This document shows, piece by piece, positions 22,975-31,385 of a stretch of DNA of 32,753 nt. Under the pieces are notes generated by a model. That model worked only from the letters and a program-made list of their open reading frames with translations, made no database searches and had not been told where the DNA came from. This DNA is from Scytonema sp. UIC 10036 (GTDB lineage Bacteria > Cyanobacteriota > Cyanobacteriia > Cyanobacteriales > Nostocaceae): positions 1-32,753 of the forward strand of contig NZ_WJFC01000148.1 of the NCBI RefSeq assembly GCF_009725235.1, in the 5' to 3' direction. Positions within the stretch are counted from its first letter, which is position 1, and every line of letters begins with the position of its first letter. A program made the position numbers and the translations under genes.

Positions 22975-25032
22975 ATGAGCTTATCTGGACGGCAGCGCAA
23001 GGAACTACAATCCGCTTTAGTTGATGCTTTCCCTACAAAATCATCATTAGAGCAAATGTTGTCGTTTGAATTGGATAAGAATCTGGAAGCAATTGCTGGG
23101 GAAGGAAGTTTACAAGAAATTATCTTCAGAACAATACAAACAGCACAAGCAGAGGGATGGATTAAAGAATTAATTCGTGGAGCACGAAATTCAAATCCGG
23201 GAAACCCAAAATTAGAAGCTATTACCCAAACACTTGGAAAGGAACCATCTTCTAGAAACCGCGTACAACAAGCACTGTTAAAGCAAGTCAGTACTGAAGT
23301 TATCTCACGATTAGAGCAGTCTTTACATAATCGGATTTATATTGTTCAAGATACAGACCAAAATCCAGAGCAGATTGAATTACCTTGGGCGAGTGAGGTA
23401 AAAGTAGGCTCAAAACCAAAAGTTCATTTAACGAATACGGAAATAACCACAATTTATGACCTACCTGATATTGATGGAAGATTATTAATTTTAGGTCAGC
23501 CTGGGGTTGGTAAAACTACGATGCTCCTTAAGTTAGCTGAGGAGTTAGTCAACCGTGCTAAAGATGATTCAACACATCCTATACCAGTGCTGTTTTCTTT
23601 ATCTTCTTGGAAGAATGACAATCAGAGTATCAAAGATTGGTTAGTTGACCAGCTAAAAGATAAATACGGGGTACGAAAAGATATCGGTAAAGGACTAGTA
23701 GAAAATCAAGAAATTATCCCGTTGCTAGATGGGTTGGATGAGCTAGCAGCAGAGCGTCAAGAAACGTGTGTTATCAAAATTAACGAGTTTCTTCATCCTA
23801 GCAATTGGAGTAATCCTGCAATCGTTTGTAGTCGAATAGAAGAGTATCAGCGATATCAAGCTTCGCTTCAACTAAATAACTCCCTAGAATTATGTCCGTT
23901 AACTTCTCAACAGGTTGAGCAATATTTACAAAATACAGAGAACTTAGAATTATGGAATAGTATTAGTCAAAATGAAGATTTAAAGCAATTAGCCCAAACA
24001 CCTCTTTTTTTAAATATTATTGTTATTTCTGCTCAAGAAATATCAGTACAGACTTGGAAGGAATTCTCATCTTCTGAGAATCGTTTGAGTTATCTATTTA
24101 ATGCTTATATTACGAGGACGCTAAAACGTCCATATAAAGAGAAACAGCCTAAACCAGAAAATACTAAACGCTGGTTAGGTTGGTTGGCACAGCGATTAAT
24201 TGAGGAAAATAAAACCGAGTTTTTGATTGAAAAAATGCAACTAAGTTGGTTGAAAAAAGGAAGTGAAGAAAAAAGAAATAGATTGATTGTCTTGCTGATT
24301 GTCGGGCTGATTGTCGGGCGGATTTACGAGATGATTGTCGGGCTGATTGTCGGGCTGTTTGTCGGGCTGATTTCCCGGCTGATTATCGAGTTTAATAATT
24401 TTAAAGAAATTAAAACTTATGAAACAATAGATTTGGCTTGGAATTTAAAAACTTTCTCAAAAATAGGTTCTAATCTGTTCTACGGGCTGTTTTACGGGCT
24501 GTTTTACGGGCTGATTAGCGGGCTGTTTTACGGGCTGATTTACGGGATGATTGGCAAGCTGATTTACGGGATAATTGTCGGGATGATTGGTGGGCTGATT
24601 TACGGGATGATTTACGAACTGAATGGTTTAAAAGGAGCAGAAGTAGAAAATAAGATTTTTCCGAACTATGGGATTAAGAAGAATATAAATTATATGTTCA
24701 TTTTTATTATTATTGTAACCCTTTTGATGCTACCTCTTGTTTATACGATATTCAGATTAAATGTGGAAAATAAAGATAATTTAATTAGATTGTGTTTAGC
24801 TTTCCCAACTTTATATGGAGTACTAGTTATTGGAGAACCTGTCATTTACCATTTCGTTTTACGCATAATTCTTTGGTCTAACGGCTCTATTCCTTGGAAC
24901 TATGCCAAGTTTCTTGACTACTGTACCAATCGCTTATTTTTACAAAGAGTCGGTGGGGGCTATCGTTTTATGCATGACCTACTACGCCAACATTTTGCCA
25001 ATTCCTATGCTCAAACCCAAAAACGGTCTTAA
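22975..25032 (+). CDS. EAD1-NACHT NTPase with transmembrane C-terminus (putative conflict/defence protein)
   Basis: The 685-residue product starts with an effector-associated domain 1 pattern (about 3-83: LSGRQRKELQSALVDAFPTK, LEQML, GSLQEIIFRTIQTAQAEGWI). A NACHT STAND NTPase follows, with Walker A LGQPGVGKTTMLLKL near 173-181, Walker B IIPLLDGLDELA near 245-256, and VCSRIEEYQRY near 284. The C-terminal part has two glycine-rich hydrophobic blocks (about 434-472 and 500-549) built from four-residue repeats G-L-(I/F)-(V/Y), then two more membrane segments and RFMHDLLRQHFANSY. EAD domains pair NTPases with effectors in cyanobacterial conflict systems, and NACHT proteins are known antiphage sensors. 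I infer that this one opens or disturbs the membrane when triggered. The effector pairing by EAD1 is not seen locally. Confidence 0.75.
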   Translation: MSLSGRQRKELQSALVDAFPTKSSLEQMLSFELDKNLEAIAGEGSLQEIIFRTIQTAQAEGWIKELIRGARNSNPGNPKLEAITQTLGKEPSSRNRVQQALLKQVSTEVISRLEQSLHNRIYIVQDTDQNPEQIELPWASEVKVGSKPKVHLTNTEITTIYDLPDIDGRLLILGQPGVGKTTMLLKLAEELVNRAKDDSTHPIPVLFSLSSWKNDNQSIKDWLVDQLKDKYGVRKDIGKGLVENQEIIPLLDGLDELAAERQETCVIKINEFLHPSNWSNPAIVCSRIEEYQRYQASLQLNNSLELCPLTSQQVEQYLQNTENLELWNSISQNEDLKQLAQTPLFLNIIVISAQEISVQTWKEFSSSENRLSYLFNAYITRTLKRPYKEKQPKPENTKRWLGWLAQRLIEENKTEFLIEKMQLSWLKKGSEEKRNRLIVLLIVGLIVGRIYEMIVGLIVGLFVGLISRLIIEFNNFKEIKTYETIDLAWNLKTFSKIGSNLFYGLFYGLFYGLISGLFYGLIYGMIGKLIYGIIVGMIGGLIYGMIYELNGLKGAEVENKIFPNYGIKKNINYMFIFIIIVTLLMLPLVYTIFRLNVENKDNLIRLCLAFPTLYGVLVIGEPVIYHFVLRIILWSNGSIPWNYAKFLDYCTNRLFLQRVGGGYRFMHDLLRQHFANSYAQTQKRS
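24280..24625 (+). repeat. 12-bp coding repeats in the NACHT gene
   Basis: Two blocks are built from tandem 12-bp units, GTCGGGCTGATT around 24298-24375 and TACGGGCTG(T/A)TT around 24480-24620. Each unit encodes the four residues (V/Y)-G-L-(I/F). The units are so similar at the DNA level, with the codons GGG CTG used again and again against an otherwise AT-rich gene, that slippage expansion of a membrane-spanning segment is likely. Confidence 0.75.
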
Positions 25033-25116
25033 CTAAAGTGACTTTGGTGAAGCTCTGGAAATCAAAGCGGGATAGACATGGGTATCGACAAAAATACAGA
25101 CACAACAAGTCAGCCA

Positions 25117-25186
25117 TTATTTACATACCCTCTTGACAATAGATAATTCCTTGATTACATTAATAACACAGTTTATATGTAAATAA
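25117..25186 (+). promoter_or_regulatory. Promoter of the telomere resolvase gene with flanking inverted repeat
   Basis: A sigma70-type promoter fits: TTGACA at 25133-25138, 17-bp spacer, TACATT at 25156-25161. An 11-bp inverted repeat, TTATTTACATA at 25117-25127 and TATGTAAATAA at 25176-25186, brackets it and could be an operator. The -35 lies within ACCCTCTTGAC, which is shared with the next gene's promoter and resembles the reverse complement of the telomere array motif. Confidence 0.55.
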
Positions 25187-25189
25187 GGT

Positions 25190-26224
25190 ATGTCTAGACA
25201 ACTTAAGTCAACAGATGAATTAGAAAACACGTACATTAATGACCGAGTAGCATATTTACTACCTAAATTTGAAGCTTTAGCTCCATACAAGCTAAATCAG
25301 CGTAAGAAGGGAGTAGGGAACATACCGGGATGGGAAAGACTAGCAGCACAGGAAGCCCGATTACTCAAGCTCACTTACCCAGATGACAAGCCAGAGAATG
25401 AAAAAGAGTATGGGACTTGCTTAAGACAAATTACCGCACTCAAAAAAGCACTGAAAGACGCTGCTAAGACCGAACTGAAAGACCCTGCTTTGGTGAACCC
25501 AGTAATCACTATTGCTACTCACTTTGGTAACGCTGTTAGCTATTTGTTTAGTGAGTACAAAGAACGTCAAAATGTCCGATACAGAGAGAAAGTCACCTCA
25601 CGACGGCAAAAAGAAAACCGTATTCAGATCGACTTAACCAACTCTCTCCAGTTTGCCCATAACATACTTACTGAAGTGGTAGAGGGTAAAGAGCCGAACT
25701 GGATTGATGTGTCTTGTTCTATCGCACTGGCAACGGGTAGACGCATGGGAGAAGTACACTGCTCAGCTACGTTTGAACACTCTGATGAATATGAGATTGC
25801 TTTCAGAGGTCAGTTAAAGGGTAAAGACCGCAAGGTAAAGATAGGAGCTAAGAGCATTCCACTCAAAAAAGCTACTTTTTACATCCCTACACTACTGCCC
25901 GCTCACTTAGTCTGTGCTGGTTTAGATTACCTGGAAGGTAAAGGTAAACGCTTTTCAAAGGATGAAGACCCCGAACGTGTAAATCGTACATGGTCAAAAG
26001 TTCTCAACTTGGCGGTAAAAGATTGGGACATCTTCCCAGAACAAGACCGTACATATCATAAATTTCGTGCGGCATACTTGCGGGCTTGCATTGTGAATGA
26101 TTCATCAGTCGATCCATACGACTTTACAGACTATGCCAAGGAAATTTTAGGGGATGATGATGAATCGACCATTAACGCTTATAAGCGCTACGAAATTAAA
26201 CCTGGGACAATCACAAAAATTTAA
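25190..26224 (+). CDS. Telomere resolvase (protelomerase-like tyrosine recombinase)
   Basis: Telomere resolvases cut replicated palindromic telomeres and re-seal each strand to give covalently closed hairpin ends. The 344-residue product has the catalytic features: box I Arg in LATGRRMGEVHC (R184/R185), a basic beta-hairpin RGQLKGKDRKVKIG holding the Lys, HxxR in YHKFRAAYLRAC (H290, R293), and the nucleophile in TINAYKRYEIK (Y331 or Y334). The ATGRRxxE form and the YKRY-type end resemble TelN/TelK/TelA-type enzymes more than XerC/D integrases. It is shorter than the characterised ones (about 440-640 residues), with a compact N-terminal domain. The start is ATG 25190 with a weak AAGG. The palindrome at 32678-32753 is its natural substrate. 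The assignment is from motif pattern and the matching telomere, not a search. Confidence 0.8.
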   Translation: MSRQLKSTDELENTYINDRVAYLLPKFEALAPYKLNQRKKGVGNIPGWERLAAQEARLLKLTYPDDKPENEKEYGTCLRQITALKKALKDAAKTELKDPALVNPVITIATHFGNAVSYLFSEYKERQNVRYREKVTSRRQKENRIQIDLTNSLQFAHNILTEVVEGKEPNWIDVSCSIALATGRRMGEVHCSATFEHSDEYEIAFRGQLKGKDRKVKIGAKSIPLKKATFYIPTLLPAHLVCAGLDYLEGKGKRFSKDEDPERVNRTWSKVLNLAVKDWDIFPEQDRTYHKFRAAYLRACIVNDSSVDPYDFTDYAKEILGDDDESTINAYKRYEIKPGTITKI

Positions 26225-26237
26225 AAATCTCTAGACC

Positions 26238-26273
26238 AACCCTCTTGACTTTATATTACAAGAAGGTTAGTAT
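26238..26273 (+). promoter_or_regulatory. Promoter of the gene at 26317, sharing ACCCTCTTGAC
   Basis: TTGACT at 26245-26250, a 17-bp spacer, and TAGTAT at 26268-26273 form a sigma70-type promoter. It carries AACCCTCTTGAC (26238-26249), the same element as at the telomere resolvase promoter. The reverse complement GTCAAGAGGGTT resembles the telomere array site ACAAGAGGGTAAG at 32505. Confidence 0.55.
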
Positions 26274-26316
26274 AGAGATATCCAATAAATAATCATACAC
26301 CAAAAATTTTAGCACC

Positions 26317-27528
26317 ATGTCTCAAGCAGCAATCGCAACAAAAATCGGGTCAGAGTTAGCCTCTAAGCTCCAAAATATTACTGATGAAAAAGTCATCAAA
26401 ACATCGACCATTGAAGCTTGGAAGCAATTAAAAGAAGCAATTACAAATCCCAGTACTTTCAGTTCTAGAGGTTTGTCCAATGCCCGTAAAGCAATTAAAG
26501 AAGTTTTCCCAGACAGCGAAACACCAAAACAGGGTTATTACCACACGACACAGGGTAAAGGACAAACACCACGTTACGAGCATCTAGCGCTTTGGTATCT
26601 CACTGCTAATACTGACCGATGGGAGATTACTGGGGATAAGGCTAGACAATCTTATTTTGAAAATCTCCCTAAATTAAGCTCACAGACTGAATCACAGCCA
26701 GAAACACAACCACAACCGGAAGCACAGCCAGAAACACAGACCTCTCCACAGCCAACACTTAAATTAGAAAATATGACTTTACAGCAATTAGAACTAGATA
26801 TTGAAACACATCAAATCGTTCAAGATGCCCTAAATCACTCTGGAATGAGCCTAGCTGACTTCGTTAAGCAAGCTTGTAAAGTGTATGCCCGAACTGTTAT
26901 AGGTAAAGCTCAACAAGCTACTAAATCGGAACTAGAATCCATCCCTACTGCTGAACTCTTGAATAATTCAAAGTTGAGAACATTACCGGGTAGGGCAGAA
27001 GAACTGGCTAAACGCGCTATGGTCGCCATCATGCATCACAACGATATGGCGACTGAAAAATCACAAAAGTGGTGTATTACTGCTACTGCTATCAACAAAC
27101 TCACTGGCTCAAAAATCCCGCTAATTAACAACGTTATGGAACAATACAAGCTCATGATTGATGACCATAACGCCAAACACGGACTCAATCCCTACGACAA
27201 CAGAGGACGGGCAACAAAGATTGAAGAAGATATTGATTTTGTAAATTTCTCTGAAACTTCTACACCAGTAGCAACCGCACCAGTAACAACTACGGTAGAA
27301 CCAACCAAAGTAGAACCTGTAAAACCAAAAACTACTAAACCATTACCTAAAGCTACACAAATCAAAGTAGTTCCTCTCGAAACCTCATTACTTGATATCC
27401 ATGAAATTCTAAAAGCTAACCCAGGTTCTAAGGTGCGGGTTAAAGATGGACGGAAAGCACTTACTTATGTCCTAATACCTGAAGGAATAAAAATTGAAGA
27501 AACTGGTGAGATTGAAAAACTTGCTTAA
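26317..27528 (+). CDS. Unknown three-part protein next to the telomere resolvase
   Basis: The 403-residue product is not recognised. Three parts are visible: an N-terminal helical domain (about 1-120) with ARKAIKEVFPDSETPKQGYY and YEHLALWYLTANTDRW; a glutamine/proline/glutamate linker (about 123-147, PETQPQPEAQPETQ); and a central helical domain (about 150-310) with MSLADFVKQACKVYARTVIG, LPGRAEELAKRAMVAIMHHN and YKLMIDDHNAKHGLNPYDNR. A second Pro/Thr/Lys linker leads to a short C-terminal domain (about 355-395, PGSKVRVKDGRKALTYVLIP). The linker-joined domains and the promoter element shared with the resolvase gene make it a candidate telomere-array binding or partition protein. This is inference from context only. 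Confidence 0.6.
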   Translation: MSQAAIATKIGSELASKLQNITDEKVIKTSTIEAWKQLKEAITNPSTFSSRGLSNARKAIKEVFPDSETPKQGYYHTTQGKGQTPRYEHLALWYLTANTDRWEITGDKARQSYFENLPKLSSQTESQPETQPQPEAQPETQTSPQPTLKLENMTLQQLELDIETHQIVQDALNHSGMSLADFVKQACKVYARTVIGKAQQATKSELESIPTAELLNNSKLRTLPGRAEELAKRAMVAIMHHNDMATEKSQKWCITATAINKLTGSKIPLINNVMEQYKLMIDDHNAKHGLNPYDNRGRATKIEEDIDFVNFSETSTPVATAPVTTTVEPTKVEPVKPKTTKPLPKATQIKVVPLETSLLDIHEILKANPGSKVRVKDGRKALTYVLIPEGIKIEETGEIEKLA

Positions 27529-27533
27529 GTTTC

Positions 27534-27562
27534 AGAAGTAGGAGGATAGTTCCCCTACTTCT
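27534..27562 (+). terminator. Stem-loop after the gene at 26317
   Basis: AGAAGTAGG (27534-27542) pairs exactly with CCTACTTCT (27554-27562), six bases after the stop codon, with an 11-base loop. GTTCAT follows, so the T-run is poor. It is the only obvious transcription end signal between the converging genes. The remaining bases to 27786 show nothing else. Confidence 0.6.
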
Positions 27563-27786
27563 GTTCATATACACAAAGCTCTCTCTAATAGATGTTATTG
27601 ATAATAGGTCTTTACAATAACAATCTGCAATGATTACATACCCTATCTAAATTACAGGGTAGGAGTTTAAGTTAAAACTTAAAATCTACAATGCTCTGTA
27701 GACACGCCAAACTAAATACGCTTCAGATTTACGACGATAATCGCTATTGCACTCGCTTGGAAATGTGTGGGCTATTAATGGATGGG

Positions 27787-28905
27787 TTAGATTGATTCTA
27801 TTGCTAATTTTTTATGCACTTTTTCATTTACTTCTTCTACCTCTTTTGCTGAAAGAGAAGAAGATTTCCTAGAACCTATTATTCGCGATTTTTTTATGCG
27901 ATTAATTGAATCTATCAAGTTTTGTTTTGTAATTACTAAGGAATTGTTTGAGGATTTATTTTGAATAGCTACTTTAACAGAAGCATCAATAATAGCATTT
28001 TTAATATCGCGTCCACATACGTCATCTATTAATGATGCTAATTCTTCTACAGATATATCTTTAGATAATGGTAATTCTTTAGGTAAATGGTTTTTCCAAA
28101 TTTCGCGACGACAAGCTTCATCTGGTAGAGAAAAAAATATATGCTTGATTCGGGTTTCAAACGCTTTATCATAATTTTCAACGAGGTTTGTTGAAAATAT
28201 TACTATACCTCGAAACTGCTCAAGATTAATAAGTAACTGACTTCGCATTGAGTTAATAGCTTGTTCAGAACCTTGAGTTACGTTCAGTAATCTTCTTGAA
28301 AGTAGAGAATCGGCTTCATCTATGAAAAGCAGAGCATTATCTCGTTCAGCTGCCTTAAAAATTGCTTTTACATTTTTAGGACCTTCACCATGATACTTAC
28401 TTTCTATCTCTGCATAACTAGCTATCAATATAGGACATTTTATATAACTAGCAATTGCATGTGCTGCTAAAGTTTTACCTGTACCGGGAGGTCCATAAAA
28501 ATTGAGAGATGTACGGGGAAAGGGTTCAATTTTCCGTAACCCCCATTCGTCAAAAACTGTTTTTTCAACATCTATAATACTTATTGCAGAAAGCAAATCT
28601 TCTTTAACTTCACTGGGAACGACAAGCTGATCAAAGGAGAAAAGAGGTTGCTGAGATTTATATTGCTGTGTTTTATCTTCAAATGATTCAATAATTTTTT
28701 TATCTATATTTATTTCACTTTGCACATCTTCATTTTTTTGAGAAACACGGTTGTAGATAGTAACTTTAATTTCATTTAGTTTTACCGCCTCCAAAAAGTC
28801 TTCAGTTGCCTTAATCAATCGAGAACGATAAGTAGCATTAATACTTTCAAATTTAGTATTAGGAATCCCAGAAATAAAAATATCAGGCTGTATTGTTTCT
28901 ACCAT
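27787..28905 (-). CDS. AAA+ ATPase
   Basis: The 372-residue product has a full AAA+ module: Walker A FYGPPGTGKTLAAHAIA (near 137-153), Walker B NALLFIDEADSLLSRR (near 189-204), an Arg finger region YDKAFETRIKHIFF (near 243-256) and a sensor-2-like helix GRDIKNAIIDASVKVA. The N-terminal about 100 residues are charged and may bind substrates. It is closest in plan to single-domain SpoVK/ClpX-like or Vps4-like AAA+ proteins that remodel protein assemblies. It lies 135 bp downstream of three small genes on the same strand and may have its own promoter in that AT-rich gap. No protease domain is seen. The system it serves is not known. Confidence 0.8.
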   Translation of the reverse strand: MVETIQPDIFISGIPNTKFESINATYRSRLIKATEDFLEAVKLNEIKVTIYNRVSQKNEDVQSEINIDKKIIESFEDKTQQYKSQQPLFSFDQLVVPSEVKEDLLSAISIIDVEKTVFDEWGLRKIEPFPRTSLNFYGPPGTGKTLAAHAIASYIKCPILIASYAEIESKYHGEGPKNVKAIFKAAERDNALLFIDEADSLLSRRLLNVTQGSEQAINSMRSQLLINLEQFRGIVIFSTNLVENYDKAFETRIKHIFFSLPDEACRREIWKNHLPKELPLSKDISVEELASLIDDVCGRDIKNAIIDASVKVAIQNKSSNNSLVITKQNLIDSINRIKKSRIIGSRKSSSLSAKEVEEVNEKVHKKLAIESI

Positions 28906-29040
28906 AATTACTTTATAGGTTGAAAATAGTTAAAATCATTATATAAGATTGTTGTGACTATAATTTTCGTAAAAGCCGCAATCAAACCAAGTTTCAACTC
29001 AAATAAATTATTGACGATACGTATCAATAAATTGTCATAC

Positions 29041-29403
29041 TTATGCTTCTTCAATAACAATCAATTTATTATTATCTAATTGAGCTACCTTTTCATCTAG
29101 TTGTCCAGCCTTATTAACTTCGCTATCAACAAGTATCTCTTCTCGTTTATTAAATATACCTTTAATTACAACAAACTCACCAGACTCTAATTGCGTTTTA
29201 ATTAACACTCGAATATTTTCTGTATCTTTTTCCGTTAGTTCCATTCTATTGCGAGTTTTAAACCATTCGATAATATCATCCCATTTGATAATCGTTAAGA
29301 CTACTACGCCAACAGTTATTGCAGATGCAATAATACCAGCGACAAGTTGACTTGTTAATGATATGGTAAAACCCAATATTGTAATTGTTACAATTTCTGG
29401 CAT
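29041..29403 (-). CDS. Small membrane protein of the AAA+ cluster
   Basis: The 120-residue product has one or two transmembrane segments in its first 42 residues (ITILGFTISLTSQLVAGIIA and AITVGVVVLTIIK), then a charged cytoplasmic-type domain. Its end, LDEKVAQLDNNKLIVIEE, resembles the C-terminal ends of the two genes upstream. The start ATG 29403 has GGAG 7-10 bases upstream, 22 bases after the previous stop. It is probably cotranscribed with them. Confidence 0.65.
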   Translation of the reverse strand: MPEIVTITILGFTISLTSQLVAGIIASAITVGVVVLTIIKWDDIIEWFKTRNRMELTEKDTENIRVLIKTQLESGEFVVIKGIFNKREEILVDSEVNKAGQLDEKVAQLDNNKLIVIEEA

Positions 29404-29425
29404 ACTAATTCTCCTGTTTTAACAA

Positions 29426-29902
29426 TTATTCAACAATAATCAAATCTTTATCCTCAAAAATTTCACGTAATTCATTATCGATATTTTTCACTTTAAAACG
29501 GCGACCGTAAGGTGTGTTACTTGAATCAATAACTAAGTTATTATTCTCATCTAAAAAAACTTGTGTCAGTATATAACCTTGTGAATCAATTTCCAATAAA
29601 ATAGCACCTTTTTTAACTCTTATATTATTTGGACGTTGTTCTACAAAATATTTAACAACTTCAGAATACGTTATTGTGGAGAGGAATTCTAAATTAGTAT
29701 GTATATTCTGAATATTATCCTTAATATAGCTGAATAAGTTTGTAATTCTATGTTGCTTTTGGTTCCAAAAATTAAATACAATGATGACGATAAAAGAAAA
29801 TATCGCAATTATTCCTAATGGCAAAATTACAGTGTAAAAATAAGGTGTAATTTCTTTTGGGAAAGGCAAATTAGATCTGAATTTCATTTTTTTATTATTC
29901 AA
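29426..29902 (-). CDS. Membrane-anchored paralogue in the AAA+ cluster
   Basis: The product has 158 residues from TTG 29902 or 153 from ATG 29887; neither has a clear ribosome binding site, and the former overlaps the preceding gene by 8 bases. One strong transmembrane helix lies at about 24-46 (TVILPLGIIAIFSFIVIIVF). The domain after about residue 78 is a paralogue of the C-terminal part of the gene at 29895: YSEVVKYFVEQRPNN aligns with YKDTIEFFIKKRPTN, FLDENNNLVIDSSNTPYGRR with FLDSKNDLICYPDGKPYGRV, and the last residues LREIFEDKDLIIVE with LSEIFNNKMLVLFE. The membrane-bound and soluble versions may act together. No catalytic motif is seen. Confidence 0.65.
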   Translation of the reverse strand: MNNKKMKFRSNLPFPKEITPYFYTVILPLGIIAIFSFIVIIVFNFWNQKQHRITNLFSYIKDNIQNIHTNLEFLSTITYSEVVKYFVEQRPNNIRVKKGAILLEIDSQGYILTQVFLDENNNLVIDSSNTPYGRRFKVKNIDNELREIFEDKDLIIVE

Positions 29903-30317
29903 ATAGAACTAACATTTTATTATTAAAAATTTCACTAAGTTCTGCGTCAAATTTTTCTGCTATTAGTACGCGTCCATAAGGTTTACCATCAGGATAACAA
30001 ATCAAATCATTTTTTGAATCAAGAAAAAGTTGAATTACTGTAAAACCTTTGGGATGATACTGTCGCAACAACACACCTTTGTTGGCTTCTGGGTTTGTAG
30101 GGCGTTTTTTTATAAAAAACTCAATCGTATCTTTATAAGTTAAAACGCTAACTTGCGATTGATTAGGAAATTGTTTAATTACCCAATCGAATAAACTTTG
30201 AATTAAATTAAAAAAATATATAATATTTTCCACATCTTGTACTGTAGGCGACTCTCCTTTTTGGATACGAGATGGAATTTCTAAAAGCCAAGCTATTCTA
30301 TTGTTTTGATCGTTCAT
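29895..30317 (-). CDS. Soluble paralogue in the AAA+ cluster
   Basis: The 140-residue product starts at ATG 30317 with AAGGAAA a few bases upstream and is the first gene of the minus-strand group. It has no membrane segment. Residues about 57-140 are the paralogous domain shared with the next gene (KKRPTN, KGVLL, FLDSKNDL, KPYGRV, ELSEIF). It may work as a soluble partner to the membrane-bound copy, with the AAA+ ATPase remodelling them. The family is unknown. Confidence 0.65.
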   Translation of the reverse strand: MNDQNNRIAWLLEIPSRIQKGESPTVQDVENIIYFFNLIQSLFDWVIKQFPNQSQVSVLTYKDTIEFFIKKRPTNPEANKGVLLRQYHPKGFTVIQLFLDSKNDLICYPDGKPYGRVLIAEKFDAELSEIFNNKMLVLFE

Positions 30318-30977
30318 TATTAAAAATTTCCTTATTGATTACAATAGGCAAATTGAGTTACTAAAATTTAGTAATGAAATTTAAAGTACAAGCATCTGAT
30401 TACTTGTATGTTTTTGGAATAACAATGCCAATCTTAATGTTTGTGAGAGTTAATATGATAACAAAAATAATTTTTGCACAATTTCATAAATTCAATCTAC
30501 ATTCAGAAAGAAAAAACATAAAAATCTATCTTTAGATAGATAACAAAGAGATTTTTTTTAATAGTAAAACTAATAAATAGGTGCAAGTGAGAGTAACTTA
30601 TGCAGTTTTTCCGTCAATCTGCAATAAAACGTTGTAAATCACCTTAATATTGCCCTAAAGACGTTTAAGCACTCAGGAACCTAGCTGAACTCCCATCGAA
30701 CGCCTGACTCACCTTATAGCGCCTTCCAGACACCACTAATAGAACGCACAACTCAAAGCACTCGCATCCTTCTTATAGGGAGAGAACGCCACTAGTGTGA
30801 CACTCCTCCACTCAATCCTACAAATACTACACTTAACATTTCTTAACTTAATATTTCTTAACAATTCGTTCCTGAATACTGAGTATATTTGCTGTCATCT
30901 TTACATTTCTTAACAATTTTTTCGTCATTAATAAGTACATATACTTATAAATTTGTCCCATATCATTGATATTTTGC

Positions 30978-31385
30978 GTGTCCCAAATGATTGAAAAAAC
31001 GATTTGGGACACAAAAAATCCTTATTTTACAAGGGTTTTAGCTATCGTGTCCCAAGTCCCAGATGGTTTGGCAATTATTTTTATATATAGGCATAGCTTT
31101 TTGCTTTTCCCTCTCTCCCGTTACTCCTCTCTCGTACTACAACTGCAAAAACAAAAAAAACTCCATACTTAAAATACTAGAAATGATTTGGGACTTGGGA
31201 CAAAGTAGCTAAAAGCGAGACAGGGCAAGAGTTTCGTGTGTCCCAGATGATGTCCCAGATGATTTGGGACACGAAAAAACGGCTCGATGTGGGACACAAA
31301 ATGGCTGAAACATTGATTCTTACGTTGGTAAAAATCAGGCTGAGAAATACCAACTTTTTACCATCTGGGACACGGGATGAGGACT
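30978..31385. repeat. Family of GTGTCCCA(A/G)ATGATTTGGGACAC-type motifs
   Basis: GTGTCCCAAATGA lies at 30978 and its inverse GATTTGGGACAC at 31001. GTGTCCCAAG and TCCCAGATGG lie at 31047-31065, ATGATTTGGGACTTGGGACA at about 31183, a compound copy at about 31237-31272 (GTGTCCC, TGTCCC, GGGACAC), GTGGGACACA at about 31286 and ATCTGGGACACGGG at about 31372. Direct and inverted copies alternate, so hairpins are possible. They could be protein-binding sites or a replication origin. The open frame across them at 30966-31172 has no sign of being a gene. Confidence 0.65.

Noticed and set aside
30966..31172. Open frame of 68 codons on the + strand
   Set aside because: It lies across the GTGTCCC/GGGACAC motifs and has no ribosome binding site; the frame is probably chance.
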